From contig CM057009.1 in the NCBI GenBank assembly GCA_029891345.1, positions 305,909,166 through 305,973,165 on the forward strand: 64,000 nucleotides of DNA, read 5' to 3'. Made by a program: the position numbers and the translations under genes. Shown in pieces: positions 11,616-23,628 of this stretch. This DNA is from Dryococelus australis. Taxonomy: Eukaryota > Arthropoda > Insecta > Phasmatodea > Phasmatidae. The notes under the pieces are model-generated. The model had not been told where the DNA came from. It saw nothing but the letters and a program-made list of their open reading frames with translations, and ran no database searches. Within the stretch, counting starts at the first letter, position 1. Every line of letters begins with the position of its first letter.

Positions 11616-14333
11616 ACCGAATATAGTCTTCATTGTCAGTTCAACTGGCGCTAGTGCACTGCAATAATTAAATTAAATAGTAATGTTATGAAAATATTTT
11701 GTGTCGTCGACGTATTTTAAAAAAGTACTGTTGCGTCTTTCCTCCAGTATTATTGTGTGAGTCACTTCTACGTGGTGGAACAGAATGAACTTACTTTGTA
11801 ATGTCCATGCGGTGAATAGTTTCACAACCTATAATTCTGTCTAACGTTGGTCCACTAAGTTCGCCAATTTTGTTTTCTGTAGTACGACTAGGTATATTAC
11901 TTCCTTTATTTGCAAGGAAAAAAAATTACCATGGAATTTTCCTGTTCCTATTCCAGATATTCCCATAACTACGATCTAAATGAAGGGACGATATTATGGC
12001 AACTTTCCGAAACCTTGCAGTGCAAAGAGTGTGGTGGAAATATCAAAGCTCGGAGTTATTTATTCGTAAGGTTTAATTTTTTTCAAATTTAATGTCGGTT
12101 TTTTTTTATCGGATGACACTCAGGCACCATTAACAATCAAAGTGAAATTTTTAGTAAGAAAATTACGAACCAAGATCTGTCAGTGACAGTGTCAGCAAAT
12201 TGAAATGTAAATAACAGCCTTTTTGATCAATTATTTATATCCGACCATAGTATAACCTCCACATCCAGATGAAATGCTCCTCTAGTCACTTCATCTTCCT
12301 AGCACAGAAGTTACAATTCAAATACGAAGTAGATATATCGCTTTAAAGTACAATACTTTAATAAATAAACTTGTCTATTCGGTTTAACAGAGTAGCTGGT
12401 CCAATATAAGATAAAACTAGGCCACCACCACAAATGAAGCAAATCTCCAATCTAGTCAATATTCCCATTGTTCATGCACAGGTCTTTTATGAACCTTAAT
12501 GTTTGCCATACAAATAAATGTAAATCACTTATACATTTACACATGGAAAGTAATTCGCAGTTCGCACGTTCCCAGTGTTTACACTTCGCTACGCAAACAA
12601 ACTAATATTTACCCAAGTTCCTTACTAAACATGCCGACGTGCACTGCTTTAACAAAAGCAATGGCACAATTGTATAGTTCACGTTGCACACTCCCACCTT
12701 TCACTAGCTCTATGCTTATGCTCGCAAGATAGAATGCCTCATTTTCCTCCTTGTAACAGTCGTGGTCCCGCAGACATGGTCTCGTCCTACAAAGATTCTA
12801 ATTGACTCAGCGAAACGGATGTACAACTTTACACACATTCAACAAAGAAAGAGCTCAGACGTATACGAAGTTCATTATATACTAGTAGTTGGACAAAGTT
12901 ATCCTAAAGTAAATCAGTGGTTTCCCCAACGATGCCAAAAATGTCACACTGGATCAGTCATGTGGCACAAATACCATTCTCTGTTTTAAGTTATGTTTTC
13001 GCCGCAGCCATTCCCTTGCAATAAATACACAAAAATTACGGCTAATAAATAAGAATATTTACATGACAATTTCGCAGGTTGTGAGCCTTTCCTGTTAGTC
13101 ACATCGTTTCCGAAAATGTTCCATATGCTATAAGTTAATGATAATTTACGTCTGGCAGATAATCAGCCGATGGTTCCATTTAGAATTGACTCAAGCTGAT
13201 GTGAATTCTAAGGAGCAATTTTCCAGTGTAAAAATTTGATTTTTTTTACCTTACTTTCTTTTAAGAACTCTTATGCGAACATGCAGCTATGAGTATTCCC
13301 ACTTTACAATAATTTTTGTAACGACTGAAAAAGGTGTAATAATACTGCGTCGGTGAATAATGCCAATAAGTGTGACGTAAGCATAAACATTCATAACACA
13401 GCATTTATTGCAATAAAAAGAAATTATCGTGCAAATGTGCAATCTGCATTCTGACATTTAATGCCAATATCTAGAGCAGTGATTCTTTAAAACACTAAAT
13501 ATTTTTTTTCCGGAGAGGTCACATCTTTTTCTTGTCCAAGTTACCACATAACATGATATATTATCGTTGAAAGTTTAGGTATACCTCGTAAATCAAAGAA
13601 GTTAGACGGGGGGGGGGGGGGGTATATACATGTTCTCGCGGATGGAAAAAGAAAAGTTTGCCGAGACTCGGTGTAGCCGAGACTTGGATATAATTGGAAG
13701 TATTATTAACACTTCATTTTTTTACTCACTACAGTTTTTTTTCGAAATTACAAAAAGTAATTTTTATTTTCACTTCTCAACAGTACAAATACAAATATAT
13801 GTCTTTAAGTTGTAATGTTGCATATACATATGTACTGCAATTTTTCAAGATAATTATTTGCGTTCCGACAAACATTTTTGTACAACAGGGTTTCCAATAG
13901 TTTCTTTTTGTAGCAAAAGCTATACAGGATGTGTATGTGTTTTTTTTTAGATTTAAGCTAGGTTAGTTTAGACGTTCCCCTGGTTGTACCCAACCCGAGC
14001 ATAAAAACGACCATGTTAATAAAAATAAATTAAATGGATAACACAATGAAACATTTCAGACTCGGCCGCGAATCAATCCCAGGAAGTTTGTCTGCTTGTC
14101 CGAGATCGTGACCAGAAGAACAAGTAGCCGGACTAGTCAGTAATGGCAAGCTCAGTCACAGTTGCAAATGAAAATGGAAAAGGTAATTTCGGAATAGAAA
14201 CAGGTAGTATCTCGGCGCCGCTGTGTTTACTTTTCATCAAGACCGGATCTCAGACCGACTCTCGGGAAATGAAGTGCGCGATGGATAGGCCCTTGTGCTC
14301 GAAATTAAATTCAGTGGAGAGGAGAAAGTTAAG

Positions 14334-14337
<4 letters not shown>
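11616..14337. other. Non-coding, nothing recognised
   Basis: AT-rich with short unconvincing open frames. A run of 15 G lies at 13608-13622. No transposon similarity found. Confidence 0.4.

Positions 14338-14368
<31 letters not shown>
14338..14368 (+). repeat. Poly(A) tract, 31 A
   Basis: Uninterrupted A run. The open frame just upstream (14143-14337) is unrecognised and there is no AATAAA signal beside the tract, so a retroposed transcript is only a possibility. Confidence 0.9.
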
Positions 14369-14369
<1 letters not shown>

Positions 14370-14479
14370 ACTTATCACTTAAGAACCACGTTTCACAAAA
14401 AAAAAATGCCGACCATTTGAGTATGCTTTATTTTAGGCAACAAATTAATGCACTAATACAAGAACGCTAAAAATGGTTA

Positions 14480-14904
14480 AAGGTTGTTCATGATAAAGTA
14501 AGCACTTAAAAAAATCAACCTTAGGAAAATGTTACTGCTCATACCTGCATATATTTTAACGGGCGAACTGAGTTATATGCTCCCAGTAAAGTTGGTAACG
14601 ATGAATGGAAACTAGTTCCATATCTTAACGTCGAATAAAAAGTACCAAGTAACCATTCGTGATAACTTAAATTATTCCTTTCATTTTTTTATTTTATTTT
14701 AATGTATCGAAGTGTAAAAATGAGAACATTTGCTAAATATTTACTTTTGTAATAATTTTGAATTTTCACTTGACCGACGCATGAATAAAGTGATGAGGCA
14801 TATGCTAACGTTAATTTTACATAAGGCGAAAGAAGACACAACGAGCATACAAAAAGCTCTTAAGCAGGTCTTTTAAAAGTGCTCATTTTATCGTGAACAG
14901 CCTA
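14480..14904 (+). mobile_element. Long-form mariner-like MITE, 425 bp
   Basis: Terminal inverted repeats: the left end AAGGTTGTTCATGATAAAGT matches the reverse complement of the right end (TAGGCTGTTCACGATAAAAT). The element is flanked by TA at 14478-14479 and 14905-14906, the target duplication of Tc1/mariner elements. The interior matches the copies at 10.3, 34.6 (inverted) and 54.4 kb. It encodes nothing and would depend on a mariner-group transposase supplied elsewhere. Confidence 0.88.
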
Positions 14905-16345
14905 TAGTAAATTGTATCACATAAAATAAAACGCGAAAATACCATACTCGTGTAAGAGCTATACGCTTATTTTAACTTTATGATTGGGCTATCTACAATT
15001 TCACACTTCTTAATGGTCATGAGTAAAGACCCTGCTATAATTTAACGTTATGTTCTGTAAAATGCTAGGTGTCACACGTGTCGCCTGTCCGCCACTCATC
15101 AGACACACTCTGGAGAGGTCTGACCCAGTAGTGTACATTCAGCATTCGAGTGGCTTAATTCCATGTGGACGAGTCGAACAAGATACTTTAGCTCGGACTA
15201 TGGCAGCAGCCGATGAACTAATTACTCCTGTTCAAGTAAATAAAATGTGTGTTGAAGTCTATATTGCTGCCGTTTTATGTCGCGGAATGATGGTGTCTCT
15301 ATCTGCCAGTCAACGGCAAATTGTTTACGACAAGACAGTCATGAGCAAGCTAGGAAGCGGCCATGGCCTATACTGAAAAATCACCGAAGTGTTAGCCTAG
15401 ATTGATTCCAGTAATCCACGGGAATCCAAAATCATGGGAGCTGGAGGAAGCCGAGTATGTGCGTATTTTTATTTTTATTCTGAATTTGACCCATACTCAT
15501 TATAAAACGATTCTTTACGCACAATCCAGATGGAAATATATGCTGCCACTTTCTACCTAAACGGAATATTAAGGGAGATATAGGCCATTGAAAACCGAGT
15601 TTGAGTTTGTAAACGGCATTTTTTTTGCAAAATATTGGAAACTAAGTAAAATAAAATTTCACTTCTCTGAACGTTTTTTTTATATTTTATCGGGATATTC
15701 AACCTAAAAGCAAACACTCATCAATACCGTCCGCCGTAACGCAAATAATAAGGATGACCACATTATTATTGCACTTACGAAAGATTGATGCTGGTTTATT
15801 GAGCAGCACGACTTACTTAACAAAAATTACCATATTGTTGAAACTGCAGTACAAGACTCACAGTCGTTGTGCTAAGGTTGAAGAGTCCAGTGACATAAAA
15901 CAATGTTCGGCAAGTTATAGTTTAATTTTACATCCTTTCCAATGTTTAACTAAAATTAAGTGAAAAAATTGAGATTTTCAAGGCCTCTCAAATCTGCCTT
16001 TTTATTCAGCTTAGGCAGAAAGTATCCCACACATTTCCCTCTTAATTTTGCATATTGAATCGCCTGGCGAATCTATCTGGCTTGTTAATTTTCCGGTGTT
16101 CAAGTGATCGAAGAGCAAAGAATTTTTCCTGATATGCATCATTCACTATATTAAAAATGTTTTCTTTTAATGAACATGTATACTCAGATTATGTTATTCA
16201 TTACGATTGTGTTCTACTATTGAAAATGTCTGTTGGAGAAGTATTTTGTTTTGTTAATACAAAAAGACAATTTTATATGAAATATTCGTATATTAATACT
16301 TAAAGATATCAATTTAAACTTCCCAATGATTGTACGTTTTGAACA
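14905..16345. other. Non-coding, no gene recognised
   Basis: Contains one 108-codon open frame (15050-15376) that resembles nothing I know and lacks splice or promoter context. The rest is AT-rich with no recognised repeats. Confidence 0.4.
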
Positions 16346-17065
16346 GAATGAGTACTCGTACGTCTGGCACAGTGTACTTCGTAATCAGGCCACATTACTA
16401 GAATGAGTACTCGTACGTCTGACACAGTGTACTTCGTAATCAGGCCACATTACTAGAATGAGTACTCGTACGTCTGGCACAGTGTACTTCGTAATCAGGC
16501 CACGTTACTAGAATGAGTACTCGTACGTCTGGCACAGTGTACTTCGTAATCAGGACACGTTACTAGAATGAGTACTCGTACGTCTGGCACAGTGTACTTC
16601 GTAATCAGGCCACGTTACTAGAATGAGTACTCGTACGTCTGGCACAGTGTACTTCGTAATCAGGCCACGTTACTAGAATGAGTACTCGTACGTCTGGCAC
16701 AGTGTACTTCGTAATCAGGACACGTTACTAGAATGAGTACTCGTACGTCTGGCACAGTGTACTTCGTAATCAGGCCACGTTACTAGAATGAGTACTCGTA
16801 CGTCTGGCACAGTGTACTTCGTAATCAGGCCACATTACTAGAATGAGTACTCGTACGTCTGGCACAGTGTACTTCGTAATCAGGCCACGTTACTAGAATG
16901 AGTACTCGTACGTCTGGCACAGTGTACTTCGTAATCAGGCCACATTACTAGAATGAGTACTCGTACGTCTGGCACAGTGTACTTCGTAATCAGGCCACGT
17001 TACTAGAATGAGTACTCGTACGTCTGGCACAGTGTACTTCGTAATCAGGCCACATTACTAGAATG
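16346..17065. repeat. 55-bp satellite, 13 units
   Basis: Exactly 13 head-to-tail units of 55 bp (715 bp, ending at 17060) followed by a 5-base partial unit. Each unit starts GAATGAGTACTCGTACGTCT. Units differ almost only at two sites, GGCCAC versus GGACAC and CACGTT versus CACATT, plus one change in unit 2 (GGCAC to GACAC). The near identity implies recent amplification or homogenisation. Confidence 0.97.
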
Positions 17066-17425
17066 TTCTGAACAAGAAATTAGCATGTCAATAAACGACC
17101 ACTGAAGTGAACGACAACAGTAAAATAACTACAACACTACTTATATGTGTGGATATGACATCTCTAGAGTTCGGTGACATAACGTTGCCTCACCACAACT
17201 CCGTGTAATTGAAGAAATGGAGCAATGCTCTTTATGTAGAATCTCTTTTATTTGTCTCCAGAACGAATATTCGTATGAATATTGATTGGGTGTTTACGTC
17301 TGCCCTGCATGTCGCTCACAAAATGAATTCTAAAAGTTTATTAACCAACTGAAAAAAAAACCGAAAGTGCCTTTTTTTTTTTCAGACTCGCTTCCTTTCG
17401 TTATACATTTTGGAAAAATACATGT

Positions 17426-17426
<1 letters not shown>
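17066..17426. other. Non-coding, nothing recognised
   Basis: Spacer between the 55-bp satellite and the GA tract. No coding or repeat signal recognised. Confidence 0.4.

Positions 17427-17518
<92 letters not shown>
17427..17518. repeat. (GA)n microsatellite
   Basis: About 90 bp of AG repeats with one GG interruption near 17463 and another close to the right end. Confidence 0.97.
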
Positions 17519-17519
<1 letters not shown>

Positions 17520-17647
17520 TGATGATGAGGCCTCTCTATTTTAAGAGCAATGTTGCTGCTTTAAAATCGGAGCAAAATTACGTGTATATTCTCGAGGTGA
17601 ATATCCTACAATAAGTTTGAAATCCAAGATAATCCTTCACTTGCTCA

Positions 17648-18692
17648 CACTGTAAATCTGAATCAGTGAGAATTTCACTGTTTCAGTCAGTCAAACGTAT
17701 CTTACTGATACAACAGTCACTTCAGTGAATTTAGCTGATGAACCAGTGAAAAAAATGACATATTTCCTTCACTGATTGATTCAGTGACATTTCCCACTGA
17801 TTCGTCAGTAATTTTTTCCACTGTTTTCTCAGTTTTTTATTTCTTGACTGATGGGCCAGTGAGACATCTGAGCAACTTGCTCCGTCTGTATTTATTATTG
17901 ACTGATGTATCAGTGAAACTGCGTGTAAAAATGGTCATCGAACATCGTTTAAAAAATGGCCGTTAAACGAAGTGTATCAAGTGAAGTAACAACGACTAAA
18001 AGAATAAAAATAAAACGAAATACTTTCTAAAATGTGTTTCGACTTCCAAAACGCCATTTTAAGAGGTAATATGAACACGCAGCCTTTCATTCCGTTATTA
18101 CGTCTTTCATTTCGATTCCACGTAATCGTCACAGTGCAATGTTTGAAGGTTTCAACTGCATTTAATGGGGCGAAGAGAGTGCACTCGTATATACTATTCG
18201 TTTTAACAATCCTAACGGTACCAATCAAACCAAACACGAAAACTATGAGCATACAACTTCAAACTACACGATTTCGCAGTGAACTAGAAAACATATTTTC
18301 GCCCCATAAATTCACGAAGGTATGGTAGCACAGATTGCAACGGCCCAGAGTCGAACGTAATGCGAGTCCAATCCCGGCCACCATGGCACTTTTTAAAAAT
18401 TTTTTAATTTACGGTAAACTGCACAATATAAAAAGTAAACTATCGTAAATATGTTTACTACTCGTAATTATTTGCATACATTCAATAAAAGTAATATTTA
18501 ATTCGCCACTGCTGTCGACTGTCACTTATTCAATCAGTGAAATTGTTTCACATCACTAATTCAATCAGTGAAATTTTTTCACTCAAACAATCAGTGGTTT
18601 TCCACTGATTCTAAGTGGAGCCATTTTCACCGATTAGAGTAGTTGAATTTCACTGCAAATCATTGGTTTCCCACTGATTCGAATTTAGAGTG
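17648..18692 (+). mobile_element. Inverted-repeat DNA element, copy A, ~1045 bp
   Basis: Left end CACTGTAAATCTGAATCAGT matches the reverse complement of the right end (CACTCTAAATTCGAATCAGT). Both subterminal regions, roughly 200 bp each, are crowded with CACTGAT and ATCAGTG words in both orientations. A second copy lies at 51232-52190 and aligns in the middle as well, for example TTTCATTCCGTTATTACGTC and GTTTTAACAATCCTAACGGT. The CACTG terminus recalls CMC/Chapaev-type transposons, but I see no clear target duplication and no transposase. Superfamily therefore remains open. Confidence 0.82.
18320..18383 (+). repeat. tRNA-like segment inside the inverted-repeat element
   Basis: TGGTAGCACAGATTGCAACG resembles box A and GCGAGTCCAATCCCGGCC resembles box B. 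The second copy of the host element has a corresponding GTTCAATCCTGACCAC near 51868. The segment was therefore probably present in the ancestor rather than inserted later. No cloverleaf with a pairing acceptor stem is seen. Confidence 0.4.
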
Positions 18693-18949
18693 CAAGAAAG
18701 CCCTTAACTAGGTGTATTTAACCACCGCAATAAACGACACATTGAATCTGCACGATTTGTGTTTCGTGGAGATATTTTTTTTGAATAGCTCACTCTTACT
18801 TAAAAAAATTACTGGACATATTTTTTCAACTTTTTTGATATGCCGCTCAAGCTTTACTTTTCAAGAAACAACTAAAATTAAAATGAAAATAAATAAAATA
18901 TATCTGATTGGCTTGTCCGCCATTTAACATGTACATTTCAAAGGCAGTC

Positions 18950-19225
18950 ATGAAAACAACAGACACTACAGTAGGTATAGTCCTACTTATGAAAACAACA
19001 GACACTACAGTAGGTATAGTCCTACTTATGAAAACAACAGACACTACAGTAGGTATAGTCCTACTTATGAAAACAACAGACACTACAGTAGGTATATTCC
19101 TACTTATGAAAACAACATACACTACAGTAGGTATATTCCTATTTATGAAAACAACAACAGACACTACAGTAGGTATATTCCTACTTATGAAAACAACAGA
19201 CACTATAGTAGGTGTAGTCCTACTT
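18950..19225. repeat. 39-bp tandem repeat, 7 units
   Basis: Seven units of 39 bp, one of them lengthened by 3 bp. Each contains ACAGACACTACAGTAGG and a short inverted pair AGTAGG...CCTACT that could form a hairpin. The length divides by three, so frames stay open on both strands and read as repeated 13-residue peptides. This is a repeat artefact rather than a gene. Confidence 0.95.
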
Positions 19226-20010
19226 ATGAAAAAGCATACTCTTCTGAACAGCCAAACCTACGAAACATTGCAGAAGGAACGTGCGGAAAGAGCGATAACA
19301 TCGTAGTGAAAATATTGTTATAACTGTAATCTAAGTTAGCTTGAGCATTACAGGCTTCTGTAGATTCACAGGATTACATTTTGTAGACCCACGGTGTTTG
19401 TTTACTTAAAATGCAACGTATAAGTGTACAACATTAAAAACTCCGTAGTAAAGTTCAATACATGCTCGAATAGTAGTTTCTTACGTGTCCGAATAGTATG
19501 TTTCACGAGAAAGAGAGCAAACTGAAAAAAAAAACTATTTTAAACGATGTTGGAGGGTTTCAAAATAATATTTATAGCATCCGAGATATCTTGAATGTAC
19601 CAGTCCGCCCTCGCCAGGGGCAAAGGAAGGAGGGGCAAGACGATACACGAGGGGAGATCGTATTTTTTTTTAATCTTCTAGTTTGTTTGAATGTTGGCGC
19701 TACTGGAATCAGTGTGATTGTGTGAGTATGTGTGTGTGTGTATGTACCATGTGTGTGTGTAACGCGAGAATTTTTTCTTGCCATGGTTTCTGCTGATATC
19801 TAGGCGAGTAATGGAATATAAGTACATCTGACACTTGCTGTATAAAATTCTACCCATACGAAAAATTTTCTTACATAAACCAAATACTTTGTATTAAGTT
19901 TTCGAGATAAACGCGACATAATATAAAGATACTAATATCCTTTCCCACCACCACTTGGTGGATGTTAGCTACACACAGTCGGCAAATCATAAAGTATTGT
20001 TCATTAACCA
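19226..20010. other. Non-coding; (TG)n tract
   Basis: Contains an interrupted TG repeat at about 19723-19762. No coding signal recognised. Confidence 0.5.
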
Positions 20011-20172
20011 GTGCGGGGCTAGACAATACACTCGAGTGCGGGGCTAGACAATACACTCGAGTGCGGGGCTAGACAATACACTCGAGTGCGGGGCTAGACA
20101 ATACACTCGAGTGCGGGGCAAGACAGTACACTCGTGTCCGGGACAAGACAGTACACTCGGTTGCGGGGCAAG
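20011..20172. repeat. 25-bp tandem repeat, ~6.5 units
   Basis: Unit begins GTGCGGGGCTAGACAATACA. The first four units are identical, and the last two and a half diverge progressively (GGGCAAGACAGTACACTCGT and so on), which suggests growth from the left side. Confidence 0.93.
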
Positions 20173-20999
20173 TTGATACGGGTAAGTTCTTGTCCCATGA
20201 TACGAAATCTTTATTACCGATAGGCATAGAAATTATCAGTAGGTATCTAATAAAATTTTCTGTATTTTCAACTGTAAAATTGTGTTTTTTACACTTATTA
20301 GTTTGACCTTTCTCTAAAAACCTCACTGTATATTAGCTATCGCAGATCGAAGCAACGATTTTAAAAAATGGACAATCACCCTGATTTAACACAAAAATTT
20401 CCATCAACCATCTTTACCGAGTTGTGGTTTGTCAACGTGTAGCCCCTAAGGTACAAATAAATGAATTCCGACAGCAGAACATTCATCATTTTACTGCTAC
20501 GACGTAAACATTTGTTAATCAATATTTTGTGCTTGTGAGTATAAAAATGTTCGTAAAAATTTACATTTCAGTGCTACTAAAATCTTTTTCAATTAACATA
20601 AGCGATTGTATACAAATTGTTACACTGTTTAGTATCTTATATTTTTAAATATTTTATTGCAAAGTAGCAAACATATTTATGGAATATAACTCATATGTAA
20701 ATTTTAAAACGGTCCTTGTGAATTCAACATGAAATCAATCGACCTTATAGGCAGTCTCGTTGTGGATTTTTACTGTGTATTTGTTGTTATAAGTCTCAGT
20801 TGTTGCAAATTTATTGACTTATGCTACGTTCGTTATTTAAAGCCTGATGGTATGACAGTATAAGAGAAAGACTAGTAGAGGTCAGTGGTCGAGAGGATTA
20901 ATGAAGATTGCTGTGTCATTAGTGATTGAGCAAACCCTGCCCCTCAGAGCTGCGGCCAGTAAGTATTCAAATCCTAAGATGACATTATTTCGGCATGTT
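20173..20999. other. Non-coding, nothing recognised
   Basis: AT-rich. It may include the 5' non-coding part of the pogo-like element that follows, but I could not identify its terminal repeat. Confidence 0.4.
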
Positions 21000-22595
21000 A
21001 AGTTGTAAGTTGGCACGTTCAGGCATGAAGAGACCAGGCCACTGTGGAAGATTTACTAAATGCATTTATGGAGGCAATAGAGTTGCAATTAATGAAGTAC
21101 TGCATGGAAATGACTCATAGGTTTTTTGGTCTAACCATCCAAACCTTGGGGGAACTAGCTTTGAAATGGCAGACATAAATAATGTTGGCCATCCCTTTAG
21201 CAGAACCAAGTGGATGGCGGGAAAATATTGGATTCAGTAGTTCATGCGACATTCTGAGCTCTCACTAAGGAAACCAGAAGCTACAAGCATAGCTCGAGCG
21301 ATGGCTTTTGACAGTGTTAATGTCAATCGATTTTATGATTTGCTTAGAGAAACATGCAGCATCTATTCCGTTTACTGGTGACAGAATTTTTAGTGTAAAT
21401 GAATATTGCCTGTCAGCAGTTCACCGTCTGTCGAAAGTTCTAAGCCCAACAGGTCAAAAACAAGTAGGGCAACTCACAAGTGCTGAAAGAGGATAAGTAG
21501 TAACAGTGAGATGTGCAAGCATTGCATCTGGATACTTTCTTCCACTTATGCTAATTTTTGCTCGAAAAAAATTCCCTGAGATGACAGAGGATGCCCCACA
21601 TGGAATAAAGGCTGTTTGTCAAGACAAGGGATGGATTACACAAGTGTTGATTGCTGAATATTCAGAGCAATTTTACAAATTCGTAAAGCCATCTAAAGAA
21701 AGCCCAGTTCTGTTAATAGTCGACAACCATTCTTTTCACATTTCTCTTGCTGCAGTCAACTCTTGCAGAGAAGATGGAACTGCAATGGTCAGTCTTCCGC
21801 CTCACTGCAGCCATAAGTTGCAACCACTAGACACCAGTTTCTTCGGGCCTCTGAAGACGTATTACACTACAGCCTGTGAAAATTGGATGTTCAATAGCCC
21901 TGGTAAAACTTACAGAAAGACTGATTCCAAAACTCGTTGGTGTCGCATGCGGCTGCTTTTATGCAATTGTAATATCTGGTTTCAGCTCAACTGGAATTTT
22001 TCCTTTTAATAGTGAAGTATTCACAGAAGCTGATTTTGCTCCTTCCAGGGTAACAGATCGGTGTCCAGATGATGAGAACATGGTAGAACTTCATTTTGTT
22101 CCTGTTAGTGCACCTTCTTTAGGAACCTCTTTGTTTCACATGTGTCTTTCTACATCTTCGAATGGACCAGCATCCAAAGTAGGAGCATTCTCTCCAGAAC
22201 AGCCAAGATCTTCCACGTCGACATAATAGCTGAACATTTGTACATGGAGAGAAGGAGCTCTATCATCAAATCCGTCCAGAACTCCTACAGACACAGTGGA
22301 AAACGTCTCTCCCCTGAACAGATGTGACCTTTTCCCCATTGCGCTCGTGGAGAGTTAAAGAAGAGACGTGGTCTGAGATGTGAAGAATAGAAGTACAAGT
22401 CAGAACAAAGCAAGAGGAGAAAAAAAGCCAGCCTCTAAATCCAGCAGCACAGTACGTCCAGAATTATCTGAGATGTATGACGTTCCACCAGCTGAAGATT
22501 GGATACACAGTGTTATGGTTGCAAAATGTGGTACCATGAAACATGTAAGTACATATTTCAGAGGGAAAGGAAAGTTTATCTGTGAAGTGTGATTA
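21000..22595 (+). pseudogene. Pogo/Tigger-type (CENP-B-like) transposase, broken
   Basis: A DNA transposase of the pogo/Tigger (jerky-like, DDE_1) group, which cuts and pastes its element at TA sites. Segments appear in family order: the DNA-binding part ends near 21247-21340 with [33 protein letters not shown] follows in a second frame near 21365; then GQKQVGQLTSAERG, an in-frame stop at 21494, and the catalytic core at 21497-21910 with LLIVDNHSFH and SHKLQPLDTSFFGPLK. After another frameshift near 21912 comes STGIFPFNSEVF. The second and third acidic residues survive (VDNH, PLDTSF). The first, usually Asp in a VDE-like motif, reads VNE here. A Cys/His-rich tail near 22480-22590 ends in KFICEV. 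Frameshifts, a stop and the altered Asp make it a dead copy. Terminal repeats were not found. Confidence 0.88.
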
Positions 22596-23454
22596 TAAAT
22601 TATGCCTGTAATAATAGTTTAGAAAGTGCTTTGTGTAAATATTATCTTGCCCAAATACAGTTTCATCTTGCCCTTCTATTGGGGAAAGATTATAAAGTAT
22701 GCCATCTTTAGAAAAACAGTTTGCAGATATCGTAGAGGGGAAGTAGTGAAACGTTTAGTGGTAGTTATAGTTGAGTAAATGTACGACGTTTATTGCATGC
22801 CAATATTATACATGCCACAGCAGTATTTACATTGTTATGGTCATTTTGGTGTTAGGTGTATCATATTTCCCCTCGTTCCCCTACCTTTCCTTTTCGTGGA
22901 TATACATTAAGGGCGCGTTTTGAAGTGTCTTTCAAAAACCAATATTTCAAATGTACTGCAACACAGCTCAAGCGCCAGCTAGGCAACCGCATTAACGGCT
23001 TCAGCGCAATTAATGGCTTCAGAGCAATTGATGCAAAAATACGCTCTTATTTTAAGCTGAGAATATCGCTCATCGTGCGTTTACGCTGCGCGGATCAGAG
23101 GCAGATACTCGAATTTTCAGTGCATTGTTCAAAATTTGCATAAATTACCTGGAAATTTCATGGCAATTTTCAGTTAATATAGGGATATGCAGGCCGTTAG
23201 AGATGAAAAACTGAAATTACCTTCGAACTTACATATTATAGCAAACCTCTCATTGTTTATATTAGCTTAGAGTGTCAGAAACGCACAAAGCAGAAGACAG
23301 ACAAAATTTATCTCATACTTGTACTGGTCATTCCTATGGTAATTCGGATATGCGCCCCACTTAACCCCCCGTACGTTAAAATACCAGAAGGTAGCAGAAA
23401 CCACCTGTAAATGGAGTGGAACGATTTAACATCGAGTTCTTGAGAGTCTATTAC
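22596..23454. other. Non-coding, nothing recognised
   Basis: Probably the 3' flank of the pogo-like element followed by unrelated sequence. A 95-codon open frame at 22856-23143 resembles no known protein. Confidence 0.4.
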
Positions 23455-23628
23455 AGTGAAGTGTGGTGAGTACGAAGCATCGCCAGAATACGAGGCGGGG
23501 GGAAGGGTGATCCCCTAGAAAACCCGCCGACCAGCGGTATCGTCCAGCACGACTCCCACATGCGAAAATCCGGGAGCGACCCCGCCTGGAATCCAACTCG
23601 GTTCGCCCAGGTGGGAGACGCACCTGCA
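23455..23628 (-). repeat. tRNA-derived SINE, 5'-truncated or worn
   Basis: Minus-strand copy of the main SINE family. The body (CGTGCTGGACGATACCGCTG, GGGTTTTCTAGGGGATCACC) is clear, and the head is limited to a weak box B (GTTGGATTCCAGGCGGGG). Confidence 0.8.

Noticed and set aside
15050-15376. A 108-codon open frame with an even composition
   Set aside because: It looked more protein-like than most, but I recognise no motif and see no splice sites or related copies in the window, so I did not call a gene.
16346-17065. CRISPR-like array
   Set aside because: The 55-bp units are directly adjacent with no unique spacers, and the sequence context is eukaryotic. It is a satellite.
17427-17518. 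Regulatory GAGA-factor site array
   Set aside because: A long (GA)n tract would bind such factors in principle, but it is an ordinary microsatellite without a nearby gene.
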